DNA of 64,000 nt from Ustilaginoidea virens (lineage: Eukaryota; Ascomycota; Sordariomycetes; Hypocreales; Clavicipitaceae): the NCBI RefSeq assembly GCF_000687475.1, contig NC_057317.1:3286001-3350000 (forward strand), written 5' to 3'. The notes below the pieces were generated by a model. The model did no database searches, was not told the origin of the DNA, and was given only the letters and a program-made list of their open reading frames with translations. The translations under genes and the position numbers were made by a program. Of this stretch, positions 23,305-34,560 are shown one piece after another (positions within the stretch are counted from its first letter, which is position 1; each line of letters opens with the position of its first letter).

Positions 23305-23326
23305 AGGTACCTACATGTAGGTACCT
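23305..23326. repeat. Perfect 22-bp palindrome around GGTACCTACATGTAGGTACC
   Basis: The 20-base core GGTACCTACATGTAGGTACC equals its own reverse complement, and the flanking A and T extend it to 22 bp. Related half-sites occur near 35550-35575 and 48370-48390. Confidence 0.9.
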
Positions 23327-24342
23327 GAGGCAGCCTACCTCTCTTCTGTGTCACGCAGTAGGACCAGCATCAATCACCCTCTCGTATACTGGTGCAGCGA
23401 CGATGCTTTTTGTGTGGCGGTCTAGAGGGAATATACTGTACATAAGGTAGCAAACCCGTCCGAGACATGTTCTGTTCATGTTCTCCTTTTCCCTCGACTT
23501 GGGTCACTGGACCCAACCTCGGGAGAGGCCTTTTTGGGCTTGCGGGTCGAAACACCGCGGCGCCCCGGGTACTCGCTCTGTACCGTACAATTGATCCCAT
23601 TGAGTTTTTCCAGCACGAAGAAATCCAAGATTCAACTATTGAAAAGCCAATCAATGCGTATTTTTCATTATAACAGGCTTGCGTGTGGTGTGGATACCCT
23701 GCAAATTGTGCGCGCGAAAGGGTGTGTGGGCCGGGACCACGGCTCGCGACTTTTTCAGCGGCGAATTTCCGTGTGATCAATCAGGTACCCAGAGATTGCG
23801 GCTTTGTACGGACGGAGTACCGGGCTGCGCATCCTGGAAAGCATCGCAGGAAATAGGGCCTAGTGCAGGGTGTCGATGGCCTCTGAAACTTTGGGACCCC
23901 ACTTGATGCTAGTTGATCAATGCTACCAGGTGCCTTGCCTTCAAAGCTGCCCCTCGGGACACCCATGCCGCCATGGCATGGGGCCCCGACGACGCAGGCA
24001 TTCACCTGCCGGCGCATGGCTTGACACTTGTATTTCGCTGAAAAACCGGCAGGACTTGCGCTGGGGAAATTAACGGGGAAGGGAGAGAAAAAAAAAAAAA
24101 AAAAAAAAAGGCTTACGCGACCAAAACGCTTTGTGCTGCTTGTTCATGTTCCCGAGTCCTGCGTCCATTGGACCTGCTGGAGCTGGTGGTTACAGCCAGC
24201 ACTGGCTAGGGGCAAGACATGGTAAACATTGATGGAATCAATTTCCAGGGATGTCAGCTTGGCGGTTGGCCTCGTGGGGGAAGGGAAAGGGGGAGGAAAT
24301 GCAGTCAATGGCAAGATGGGATGGAGCCAAAAGCTTTGTGGC

Positions 24343-24372
24343 CTACGGAGTAGTGTATGGAGTACTCCGTAG
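24343..24372. repeat. Inverted repeat of CTACGGAGTA
   Basis: Arms CTACGGAGTA (24343-24352) and TACTCCGTAG (24363-24372) are perfect inverted copies separated by 10 bases. Confidence 0.9.
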
Positions 24373-24928
24373 TGCAGGTGATTCTCTGCATGCGAAACCC
24401 TGTGATTGGATGGATGCCTCTCCCTCCCTCTGCAAAGAGGGCAGCCACCTCCACCGTTCGGGATTTGATGGTATTGACCTGAAATAACTCGGTACATATA
24501 GCGACGAGTCAACTGATGCCTTGTCTTTGGCGAGCAGCTAATGGCTTCCCATCTACGCTCTGTCGCTGGGTTAATCATGCCCTTGGATTGTGCTGCGAGG
24601 AGCAAGCACGGAAGATATTGACCAGACCGGACCGGGTGGTCAGTTTAGAAGAGCGATGGCATCAAAGTTGAGTTGCCAAAAGAGCAGAGCCAGCTTGACA
24701 CAAGAAGGTTCGAAATGATTAGTAACTGTCAATGTGCCTATCAGCAAGCAATTGATCCATCTGCCCAGGGAGCTGTGAAAGTCCCAAGTCCTAGCGAGTA
24801 GTACCTGGTACCTGAGTTAATTTGCTGCGGATATTGGTAGGCGGACAGCACTCTGTTTGCGGGCTTTGCAGCGCTCAGATGCACCAGACAGATGCTGATA
24901 CTGTAGGAGCCCCAGGCTGCCAGACGAG

Positions 24929-24929
<1 letters not shown>

Positions 24930-24961
<32 letters not shown>
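24930..24961. repeat. (ATC)n trinucleotide repeat
   Basis: About eleven ATC triplets in non-coding DNA, giving chance poly-His and poly-Met ORFs on the two strands. Confidence 0.9.
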
Positions 24962-24962
<1 letters not shown>

Positions 24963-25086
24963 TGTTGGGGTTGTTGTCCGTGGCTCCGTGGCATCCTCGT
25001 TCTGGACATGGAGCTGATGCCGGCGTGCCGCCCTGCGCTAATGTCTTGATTGACCCCTTGGTACGCCGTTAGTCCGTTTTCTTTGG

Positions 25087-25128
25087 GTTCCCAGGAGAAG
25101 GGAAGTAAAGTACGGAGTACCTGGGAAC
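25087..25128. repeat. Hairpin with TACGGAGTAC in its loop
   Basis: GTTCCCAGG (25087-25095) pairs perfectly with CCTGGGAAC (25120-25128). The 24-base loop contains the recurrent TACGGAGTAC motif at 25111-25120, overlapping the right arm by one base. Confidence 0.8.
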
Positions 25129-26111
25129 GTCGAGGTCTCTCTTTCTCTCTCTCTTTTTTTTTTTTTTTTTTTATATATATATATATTTTTTTTAAATTTT
25201 CTTTTTTGGCTCAGGTCACTTTAGTGGACAGACAGGGAGGGGGGGCTTACAATGGGCAATGTCAAATGGCGATTGGCAGTACTGAGGCCATCTGACTGGT
25301 CGGTGCAAGGATGGGTCTGGTTGGATGAGACGTTGAGGTGCACCCAGGTCACCCAGGTCACGCAACGCGGCCCCCAGTTGGTTGAAGCAACATCCGTACG
25401 GAGTAGCGTCGCGCCAATGCCAGAAATTCAAGCATTGGAACCGTTCGGGCCCCCGCCGCCTCCTCCCCCCCCCCCCCCACCCCACCCCCCTTCCCTTCCC
25501 TAGCTCTTGACCCTCGACCCTCGACCCTTTGAAGTTTGGACCCTCTTTTTCTCACCAGCCCGTTTTTTTCTTCTCGGGCCTTTTTTTTTTATTTTTTATT
25601 TTTTATTTTTTTTAATCCTCTCTTTTTTTTTTTGCCCTCTCTCTCTCCCCCCTCAAGCTTCGGGAGCGGGTAGGGTGGCCCAGTGCAAGCCACCAAAAGA
25701 CGGGTGCCGAATCGGAGCCAGGCACCTGAATCACAGGTCCTTTCCAAAACACCCTCCCCGGATAGCTCCTTATGTGGTGTTGGGTGTGGTGGGTGTGGTG
25801 GGTGTCTGGTGGTGGGTGAGCCTGCGGACGACTCGCGGAGCACTCCTTCATGCCTGGAGACGACACAGACGCGACCGCAGCATGGACCAGACAGCACCTA
25901 GGTACCGTACCGGGTTACGGAGTACCTACCAGACCTCTACGGACTCAAGGCCCTGGGGCTTTCCGCCTTGTCTCAACTCGTTGCTGCGCTGATCCGGCCT
26001 GCGAATGGCGCCCTGGCTGGTCTGGTCTGGTACGACCAGACGTGCGCTCAGCAACCCGTAGCGGCTAGCCCCAGCCCGTGCCGGGTTGCTCTGTACATTT
26101 CAATGATGGCA

Positions 26112-26220
26112 AGCACAGCGCAGCACAGCACAGCACAGCACAGCACGGCACGGCACAGCACACGTCTGTACCGTCTGTACCGTCTGTACCGTCTAATGTG
26201 TACCGTCTGTACTGTCTGTA
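26112..26220. repeat. (AGCAC)n followed by (CTGTACCGT)n
   Basis: About nine five-base units (CAGCA/CGGCA) followed by about five units of a nine-base CTGTACCGT repeat. It lies 380-490 bp upstream of the Meu6-like gene. Confidence 0.85.
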
Positions 26221-26598
26221 CCCCTTCCCCCTCCCTGAAGCAGCACGCACGGGTTTCCAATCAGTTTGTCCAGTCGTCACCTGGCTGCACGCCGCTTCCC
26301 CCCTTCCCCCCCCCTGTCTTGTTGCCTCCAGTCGACATCCCTCATGGCTCATGCCTGGCTGCTCCTCGAGCGAATAAGTACCAGCCATCCTGTCCCTCCT
26401 CCTGAGCCCAGCCTTCTTCCACTTTCTCTTTCCTACCACACAACTCTCGCCAGCTTCCTTCTTCAGCTGTGTTCCCATCGCCGCTGCTGGATTAATTTTT
26501 CTTTTCTTTCTTATATACCCATCCAGTCTTTTTTTTGTTGTTGTTTTATTGTGATACCGTGATACCCATCCACTTGTGATACCCCTTACTTATCCAGA

Positions 26599-28274
26599 AT
26601 GGCCGAGGAACAGAAACCCGTCGTTGAGCTCCCCACGGAGCTTGTCGCCCCCGCCGCCGTCGTCGAGGCTCCCACCGCCACCGAGACTGCTCCCGCCCTC
26701 GCTGCCGAGGACAAGCCCGCCGAAGAAGCCAAAGCTGTCGAGGCTGAGCCCAAGACGGAGGAGCCAGCTCCTCTCCAGCCTGTCGAAGAGGGTCATCTTG
26801 CCCACAAGGCGCAAGGCGCTAGCTTCCCCAAGTGAGTTCCTCGACAAGAGCTTGGTCGACACTGGTGCTGAGCAACGTCTGACAAACCTGGTCCAGAAAC
26901 CTGATCCCGAGCAAAGAATTCTTCTTCTTTGGCCAGGACGCTGTGGATGCCAAGGCCCTTGCTGCCTATCTGCGCGGAGAGAAGAACACGGAGCACGCCC
27001 ACCACAACATCGCGTGGGCCTCTCACACTGGCAAGGGCCTCCTCTTCATTGGTGACAAGACCGCTCCCTCCAGCGTCATCAACCTCGTATGTGTTGACTG
27101 CCGCAACACCACCTTTCCCATTCCATGCATCTAACCACTGGTACAGGCTGAAGCCACGGAGCCTGAGAACGATGGCTCCAACAAGTTCCACTTGACCCAC
27201 AAAGGTGCCAAACACAGCTTCAAGGCTGTCAGCACCGCTGAGCGTGACAACTGGGTCGCTCAATTAAAGCTCAAGATTGCTGAGGCCAAGGAGCTTGCTG
27301 CCTCGGTCACCGAGTCTGAGACGTACAAGAATGTCCTGGGGAGCTTGAAGCCTGCTCCCAAGGAGGAGGAGCCCAAGGCTGACGATGCTGTCCGAACCGA
27401 AGAGTCGCCTGCTGTGGAGGGAGAGACTGCTGCTGCCGCCGCCGCCGCCGATGATGGAAAGCCTGTCGAGGAGTCAAAGCGCCGATCCGCCAGTCGCAAG
27501 CGTACTTCAATCTTTGGCTTTGTCAAGAAGGAGTCCACCAAGGAGAAGAAGGAGGAAGCCAAGTCTGAGGAGCCCGCAGCCACAGAGCCTGCTGCGGCCG
27601 ATGCTGAGCCGGTCGACGTCGACGTCGCCGAAGGCGAGGCCCCCCCGGCTGCCGTTGCTGTGGACGACAAGGCAACTGAAGAAAAGGCCCTCGAGAGCCC
27701 CAAGGAAAAGCCTAGCGCTTCCAAGCGCAACAGCTTCTTCGGTGGAGTCTTCTCCAAGAAGGAGAAGAAGCCTGCCGAGGTCAAGCCCGCAGAAGAGCCC
27801 GCCAAGGAGGCTGAAGCTGCTGATGCTGCTGCTGCTGCCCCGGTCATTCCTCCTGTCGACGCCAGCACCCCTCTGAGTGCCGAGGAGGTCAACGCCGCTG
27901 CTGAAAATGCCGAAGTCACCCCTGCCAATGGCGCCGAGCCTGCCGCCAAGAAGGATGTCAAGGAGAGACGCAAGTCCTCTCTGCCCTTTGCCTTTGGCAG
28001 ACGCGAGAAGTCTCCTGCTCCCGCCGACGGAGAGGAAAAGACTGAAAAGTCCGAAAAGCGCCAGAGCCAGAGCCCCTTCTCCAAGTTGCGTGCCACAATC
28101 AAGGGCAAAACGACTCCCAAGTCGGAGGAGAAGCCCGCCGAGGAAGCCGTCAAGGAGACCACGGCTGAGACGAGCACTGAGGAGCCTGCTGCCGCTGCCG
28201 CTGCCGAGCCCGAGGCTGAGAGCAAGCCCGAGAACGTTGCCTCTGCTACTCCTGCCGTCATTGCCGCCGCCTAG
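26599..28274 (+). CDS. meu6: PH-domain protein, Meu6-like, with repeated basic SxFG motifs
   Basis: Three exons are inferred: 26599-26831, 26912-27086 and 27147-28274, giving 511 aa. Intron 2 is clear (GTATGT donor, CTAAC branch, TACAG acceptor). Intron 1 has a good GTGAGT donor, but the acceptor that keeps frame is GAG, so that border may be off. Residues 1-70 are Ala/Glu/Pro-rich. About 78-180 form a pleckstrin-homology fold like that of fission-yeast Meu6: KEFFFFGQDA, GLLFIGDK, KFHLTHKGAKHSFKAVSTAE and RDNWVAQLKLKIAEAKELA, the last being the PH C-terminal helix. The tail is Ala/Glu/Lys-rich with four basic Ser/Phe motifs (KRTSIFGF, KRNSFFGG, RRKSSLPF, KRQSQSPF), likely phosphorylation sites. 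A role at membranes is inferred from the PH fold. Convergent with the histidine kinase gene. Confidence 0.78.
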
Positions 28275-29985
28275 AGGGCGCGCTTTCTTCGTGGAGGTGA
28301 GGCACACGAATGAAGAAATTCCGAGAAGAAAAAACTTGAAAACTTGAAAACCAAAAAAAAAAAAAAAAACTACATTTACCTCATGAAAGTGTTGGGAATG
28401 GAAATGATGGTTTCCTCTGCCTTTTCTCGCAAGATACCAAAGATGATACCCTGTCAAGGCTGCTTTCACTGATACCACTTTCTATATTACTTTTTTGTTT
28501 TATCGTGCAGGAAAGAAAAAAAAAGAGGCAAAAACCGTGCGACTCGAAAGGTCGCGTGGCACAAAAAAAGACAAATCGCCAACGAGATGACAGGACCGTC
28601 AGGGTCGCTGCTCACCATGCTGCATACATTGTTTTCGTTTCGATACCCGATTCAGGAGAAAGATAGTAATAACTAATTATGTCACTGTTGGTATGTTGAG
28701 AACTTTTGTGTGTGCCATTTGTCTCGTAGCCCGTGACTGAATTGTGGGGGCCACGGAGTTGCTGCTGTTGCCGATTTGGAAATTGCAAGTTTGCTGTCGC
28801 ATTCCTACGAGTAGAAACGGGAAGCTGCAGTCCCGTTCCTGCAAGTGAAATGGGTCGAGGATAAGTTTGGGATAAAGTCGCCATGTACGGAGTACGGGCC
28901 GTCGTACATATGTACTACCCGTTGCGTCTACGTGCGCACTCAAGCAAAGGACACGGGGGTGCCTGGATAAACGTATGCGTAGGTACGTACATGTAGTTTC
29001 TCATCCCCTTTGGCTGTGCCAAGGGGCAGCAGCGTTCACATCGGACCCACTCTCTGCTAGACGCCTACTATGTACATTTCGGTACCGCACCTTCTCGGCA
29101 ACCGGCCTCGTCGCTGAACCTTTTGTCACCAAGACCCTCATACATACTAGGAATTCCGGCATTTCCAACGGAGCTGATACGTGATGTCGTAAGCATCAGT
29201 GCTGATGCCTACTCTGTCTGCCTTTATTACTGCTAAATCAGTAAGTAGCCTAGTGCAGTAGGAATGGCCTCATAGCGCTGTATGCGAGGCCCTGTACGTG
29301 CGCCAAGTGCGACGTAGCTCTTTGTAAATCTAGGAATTGCTAGTACTTGAACCAGTGTACTGTTTCCTAGCCTGCTAATGTACCTTTTGATTTACGGTTT
29401 CCTATTGGCTTCAACCCCCTGGACTGTTGTTACAGAAGCTGCACCTTGACACAGGTAAAGGGGATGTTTGATTTCCACAGTTTCATGTCCAAGACTAAAA
29501 CAGGACACCCGTAGCCAGGTCCGAAAGGGTATAAATACGTATCTAATCATGTATGCGAGCTGCCGCCCGTCCTTGTGTATGCCTGTCTCGCACCCAAACT
29601 TTTACAGAAACCAACCAACCAACCACTCAGGAGAAGAAATGGACAGAGAATGCTCATGACAGAGGGGATGATGGGATGATGGGGAAAAAAAAAAAACCCT
29701 CCCCCCCGGACTATGGTTGGCACAGCTTGTGTGTGCTGCGGCGAATCGGGGTGGACTGAGCGCGGATAGCGGCGGGAACTTGTCGTCAAGAGATGCAATG
29801 CAGATGCTGCTGTGTTGTGGAGCTGCAGGCGCCAAGCTGGGACGTTTGATGACGGGCGTTGTGTATGTATATACATGGAGAGGAGGTTGATGAGGGAATG
29901 CGTAGCTCATGCCCATGACGGGTGAATGTGAGCGAAGGAGGGTTTGCATGGCAAGCTACTCGGTTGGTCGGCGGCTCTTCATCCC
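28275..29985. other. Intergenic region between convergent genes
   Basis: The 3' flanks of the Meu6-like gene (plus) and the histidine kinase gene (minus). It holds a poly-A run at about 28352-28369, TACGGAGTAC at 28886-28895, and a T-tagged poly-A/poly-C patch at about 29682-29708. No coding gene seen. Confidence 0.6.
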
Positions 29986-32900
29986 CTAAGCGCCGACGGA
30001 GAGATTCTTGTACTTGGCAACGAGCTCCTCAATCTTGGGTAAGAGCTCCGGAATGCGGAAAGGCTTGGATATGACGTCGTCCTGTTGTGATTTCTGGAAT
30101 TAGCAACCAGGGGATGGGCAGATGGGCGGCCAGCACCTTTGGCTGGGAAAAGGACGACTTACGATGCCGGCGGCTTTGGCGCTTTCAATCTGCTCAGGCC
30201 GCGCGTACGCGGTGACGGCAATGATGGGAATGTGCGTCACAATGGTGCCCTCCTTCTCCAGCTCGCGGATTCTCCTCGCGCACGTCATGCCGTCCATGAC
30301 GGGCATTTCCAGGTCCATCAGGATGACGGAAATGTCGACGCCGGTGTGCTCCTGTCCGGCCCAGAACCTGGACTTCTGCAGCGTCTGCAGCGCCTCGAAG
30401 CCGTGGTTGGCGACAAAGGTGTTGTTTCCGCAATGGCGCAACTGCCTCTGCAGCACCCGCTGGTTCACAATGTTGTCTTCGACGATGAGCACGTCGAAAA
30501 GAGGCCGGCTGCCTGTCGAGGAGCTGCTGCGGCCCACTGATCCATCGGCCGGCTTCTGGGCATGATGCTCGGCCGCAGGGGCGGCGGCGGCGCCGGCCGT
30601 CTTGCGCCCAAGCTTGAACGGCGACATGTGTTCGTGCGCGGCCGGAGCGCCGACGCACTTGCGGCACTGAATGTAAAAGTTGAACCTGCTGCCCACTCCC
30701 CTCGTCGACGAAACTCCAATCTGGCCGCCCTGCATCTCGGTGAGGATCCGAGATATGAACAGGCCGAGCCCGGAGCCGCCGTATTGCACGTGCGTGCGCG
30801 GGGTGGCTTGTTGGAAGCGCTGGAACAGCAGCTTCATTTCCTCTTCTGCCAGCCCGGGACCGGTGTCTTCCACGGAGCAGTGGATGTTGATGACGTCCCC
30901 GTTGCCCCATTCGCTTTCGTCGTTGATGTTCATGCTCATCGTCCTCTGCATGTCATTCCTCTCAAAGTAGGCGACGCCGGTTCGCGTCACCTCGGAAATA
31001 TCCCTCGACGCGCTCAGGTTCACAACGATGCTTCGGCGCTCTCGCCCTTGAGTGAACTTGATGGCGTTGGTCATCAGGTTGATCAGCACCTGACTCAACC
31101 TCGACGGGTCCAACTTGGTCCACGAAACGCCGTGGCGCTCAAAGCTTTCGTCAACAGTGCACTCAAACTCAATGTCATGAGCAATCAACTCGGGCTCAAA
31201 CATCTTCAACGCCATCTGGACGATCTTGACAGGCTGCACATCGCCCGGCGTCACGGAAAGCAGGTTGGAATCAAGCTTCGACAGCGTAAGGATGTCGTTG
31301 ACGATTCGCTTCTGGTGACTGGCGCACAGATTGATAGTATTGGCTGCGTCAAGGCATCCCTCCAGCAAGCTCTCCACCTGCTTATTGTCTCCGTGGGCTG
31401 TAAACGTTGAGATGTTGTTCACGATTTGGTCCGCGCACTGCAGAATGGCGGACAGAGGATTCCGCATTTCGTGACTTGTGATGTCGATAAAGTTTTCCTG
31501 CTGCCTCTTCAGCTCCACAGCTTCTTCGCGACGTTCGCTTTGCACCTTCTCGGCCCATTTCTGTGACGAGATGTCGGTAATGCAGCCAAATATAGACTTC
31601 AACGACCCCCCGTCCGACATCTTCTCGGGGAACGCACTCATCAGGACCCAGGTATCGATCGTGTTGCCACCGCTTTGCTGCGAGCACTTGAACCGAAACT
31701 CGAGAGAGATGGTGACTTTTTCGTCCATCAGCCGAGCCCAGGCGGCCTCCAGAGCAGGCCTGTCTTCAACCCGGACGCTGTCCATCCAGCTGCTGGCGGC
31801 ATCTTGGGAGCGGGTGTGTCGGGAGATTTGCCACCACATATCGTTGCAGTAGTTGATCGTTCCTTGCCCGTCTGCTATAAACATGCCGACGGGAGCAAAC
31901 TCGGCCATTCTGGTAAACCTGTACTCGCTTTCATTGGCTTCCCGAGTTCTTTGGATTAGCTGCATCGAGAGCTCCTGTCTGTCTAGAGCGGCCAGGCGGG
32001 CCGCGCGCTGGCCTCGTCGGATCTCCTCCTCAAACAGAACGACAGAAGCCAAAGACGTTGCGAGCTGGCGAGAGAGCAGTTGAACAAAGAGCCGATAATC
32101 ATCATCGTACGGCCGGCGAGGATTTGTCCCCAACACGACAAACCCAGCCACAGCTTCTTTTGTCGTGGTAGGGACAACGGGGAACACGACAACAGTGGAG
32201 CACGGATCACCAAACCCCCGCCATTGCATGCCCTCCAGGAGATGACATGGAAGAGTTCCCGCTTCCTGAGACAGCACAACGGGGGCCCCGCCCTCCGACA
32301 TGCTCTGACGCATATACGGGGCAAAGCCTTCGTCGGAGGTCTTCAGATCCAAGACTAGAGGAGCTGCCACATGGCCTTGCGGAACACCGGGGCTTCCCTC
32401 GAGAATAAATTGCAACGTGGTCGCCGGGTTGCCAGAATGCAAAGATGATACTTCGCTCTCGCTGTCGTCTTTGACCGAGTATATGATGCCGAACGGGATG
32501 TCGAACTCGTTGTATTCCAAACCGATTTGCAGCTGGGGCCAGAAACTGGTTACCGTGGCGGCTGTAGAGACCTTCTCACCTATTTCGCGTAGAGTATGCA
32601 TACGTCTTTCGTTGATCTTGCGACGCGTGTTGTCGAAGCAAGGATTGTACAGCCCGACGACATCTCCATCGCTGCCAATCAACGGAATAATCGACCAGGA
32701 AAAGAAGGTTTCTTCGAGAAATCCATCCCTCTTGAGAAAGAGTCTGTTGTCGTGCTTCATGGTAGATTCCCCCGAATTCCAGGCGCTGTCAAAGATTGCT
32801 TTGATGTCGTCCCATATTTCCGGCCACGCGTCTTCATAGCTCTGCCCCATGAGTTGTGGGTGTTTCTTGCCAGCTAATGAGATGTACGCCTCGTTGTATA

Positions 32901-34560
32901 GAGCCACCTTCTCGGTGCCCCAGTACATGGCGGCTGGATGGGGGGTAGCCATGACGAGACTGGACATGGTTCTTAGATCGGCAGACCAAGTGTCTATTGG
33001 GCCCAATGCCGTGGAAGCCCAGTCTCGTGATTTGGCGAATATGATGTGGTCCGGGAGATCGTCCTGGAGAGGCAGTCGTGTCCAATCAAAAGATTGCTTG
33101 ACCCGCTGCAGCTGCAGAACCTGGTTCGTGAATTCGTCGGGGTGCTGCAATGGGGGAGCAGCATCGTCCGGCTTGGCGGGGATCGAGTCCATCCGATCAT
33201 CATCTTGCGCAACGGAAGCCGCGTCGCCGAAATAATCCGGAGGATCCAAGGGGGGTCCGATGGCGTCAGTTGGAGGGGTGACGGGCATCGGCTGGGAAAC
33301 GGCGGAGCTGGAATCGGTAGCTACAGAGATGGGGTCGTAAGCTAGGGGCGCGGGGGAGCCAGGAGTTGTAGATGCACGCCTCTCGGGATCGGCGCTGCCG
33401 CTGACGAAACGGAATCGTCGTCGAACCGTAGCAAATGTCCAAGTGGTGCCACCGTAAAAATGGGAAGCTGACGTTGATTCCCGGTTCAGCCGGTCGCTGG
33501 AGGGTGTCGCTGTAGCCCAGGAGACGAACCGACCGTAGGTGCCCGGTTCGATGGAGTGATCGTCCGTCACCATCCCCAGCGACTTGGCCAAGTCTTCAGA
33601 TGCACGCAACGAGGCATTACAATACAAAATATGGAGAAATGTTTGGTTGGATGTTGATTGGGTTGGATTGAGCATGTCTATGAGGAACGTTGGTCTGTCG
33701 TCCTGCTCCACGAGCTCGAGAACTCCAATGCTTTGCAAGCTTGGCGAAGCAATTCGTACATCGGGACTCAGCGCCGGAGCCGACATGTCTATCGAGGAAA
33801 CCAAGCTGCCCGGGGTACTGCCCGAAATAGCAGAATTCACGGGCTTGACGGCGGCATGCGGCAGCTTTACGGTTGTGACTCCGCTCGACGGCTCTTCTCC
33901 AGCCCCTGACAGCATACTGGTGGTGACACCAGGCGACGAGCCGGTAGGCCTGCCCGGCTGTCTGGAAGGAGTGTGGGAGAAGAACAGCGGTGATGAAGGC
34001 CCTTCACAAAGAGCTGAAGACGCCGGGGGGCAAGTGGCGGCAGGGGGGATTTCGAACCTCCGCGGAGGTGAGGACCCGGTTCTGGGCTTCTTGAAGTATG
34101 TTGGTTCCATGGCGGCGTCGTCTGCAGGCTTGTCTTGATGAGAGGCCTGTCGTTTCCCCGGATTGGATTTTGGGACAGAAGGGCAGGCACCGTAAGCTGC
34201 GCGACCAGACTCAACAACCTGGAAATGAATGCTGGAAGCAAAGGATGACGTTGAGGACGAGGGGGCTACCGTGGACTGGAAACGGTCAGGGCTGGCCAAC
34301 GGTCCAGAGTGGCCGGCACGTTTAACAAGAGGTCGTGCCCATGACCCAGAAGTATCAGCCGAATGCCGCCTTGAGTGAGGTCGGGAAGCGGCAGTAGCAG
34401 CGGAAGGGCCTTCGCAAGAGGCTCCCGTTGGGATGAGAACCTGGCTGAGTCGCGGACGTGTGCTCCAGGTGGAGAGTGTGCTAGGTTTCAAGTGTAGAGT
34501 GAAACCAGCAGCGACTGGGCTTGTGTGGGAGTCGGAGGTGATCTCTCGCTCTGGCGGCAT
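29986..34560 (-). CDS. Hybrid histidine kinase (PAS-GAF-PAS-HisKA-HATPase-REC)
   Basis: Two-component sensor that autophosphorylates on His and passes phosphate to its own receiver Asp. Exons 34560-30163 and 30081-29986 are joined across an 81-bp intron (GTAAGT donor, CAACAG acceptor), giving 1497 aa. About 480 N-terminal residues are mostly Ser/Pro-rich, with a possible PAS-like block near 270-390 (LELVEQDDRPTFLIDM). A PAS domain follows near LGPIDTWSADLR, then a GAF-like block (VVVFPVVPTTTKEAVAGFVV) and a second PAS (YRFTRMAEFAPVGMFIADGQ). The H-box is ITSHEMRNPLSA with His1030; the N-box has Asn1165 (LINLMTNAIKFT); the G-boxes are EDTGPGLAEEE and GGSGLGLFIS. The receiver has VEDN and phospho-acceptor Asp1416 (LMDLEMPVMDG). 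Its conserved Lys (ISKPF, 1472) comes from the short last exon. No membrane segment seen, so probably cytosolic. The ligand and the fungal HHK group are not assigned. Confidence 0.93.

Larger units (their letters stand above)
19497..26598. other. 7.1-kb gene desert between divergent genes
   Basis: Between the start of the 744-aa gene (minus) and the Meu6-like gene (plus). I find no ORF longer than about 160 codons and none with recognisable domains. It holds the repeats listed separately, poly-C at about 20755-20770, poly-G at about 23035-23048, poly-A at about 24090-24109, T/TA tracts at 25150-25200 and 25570-25635, and the densest concentration in the window of TACGGAGTAC and GGTACCT motifs (at least twelve). 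I saw no transposase or reverse-transcriptase relic. Confidence 0.6.

Noticed and set aside
19497..26598. Transposon relic in the desert
   Set aside because: No transposase, integrase or reverse-transcriptase motif and no long terminal repeats seen; only short palindromes.
31000..33900. Long plus-strand ORFs opposite the histidine kinase
   Set aside because: Shadows of the coding strand, with composition set by kinase codons; no independent motifs.
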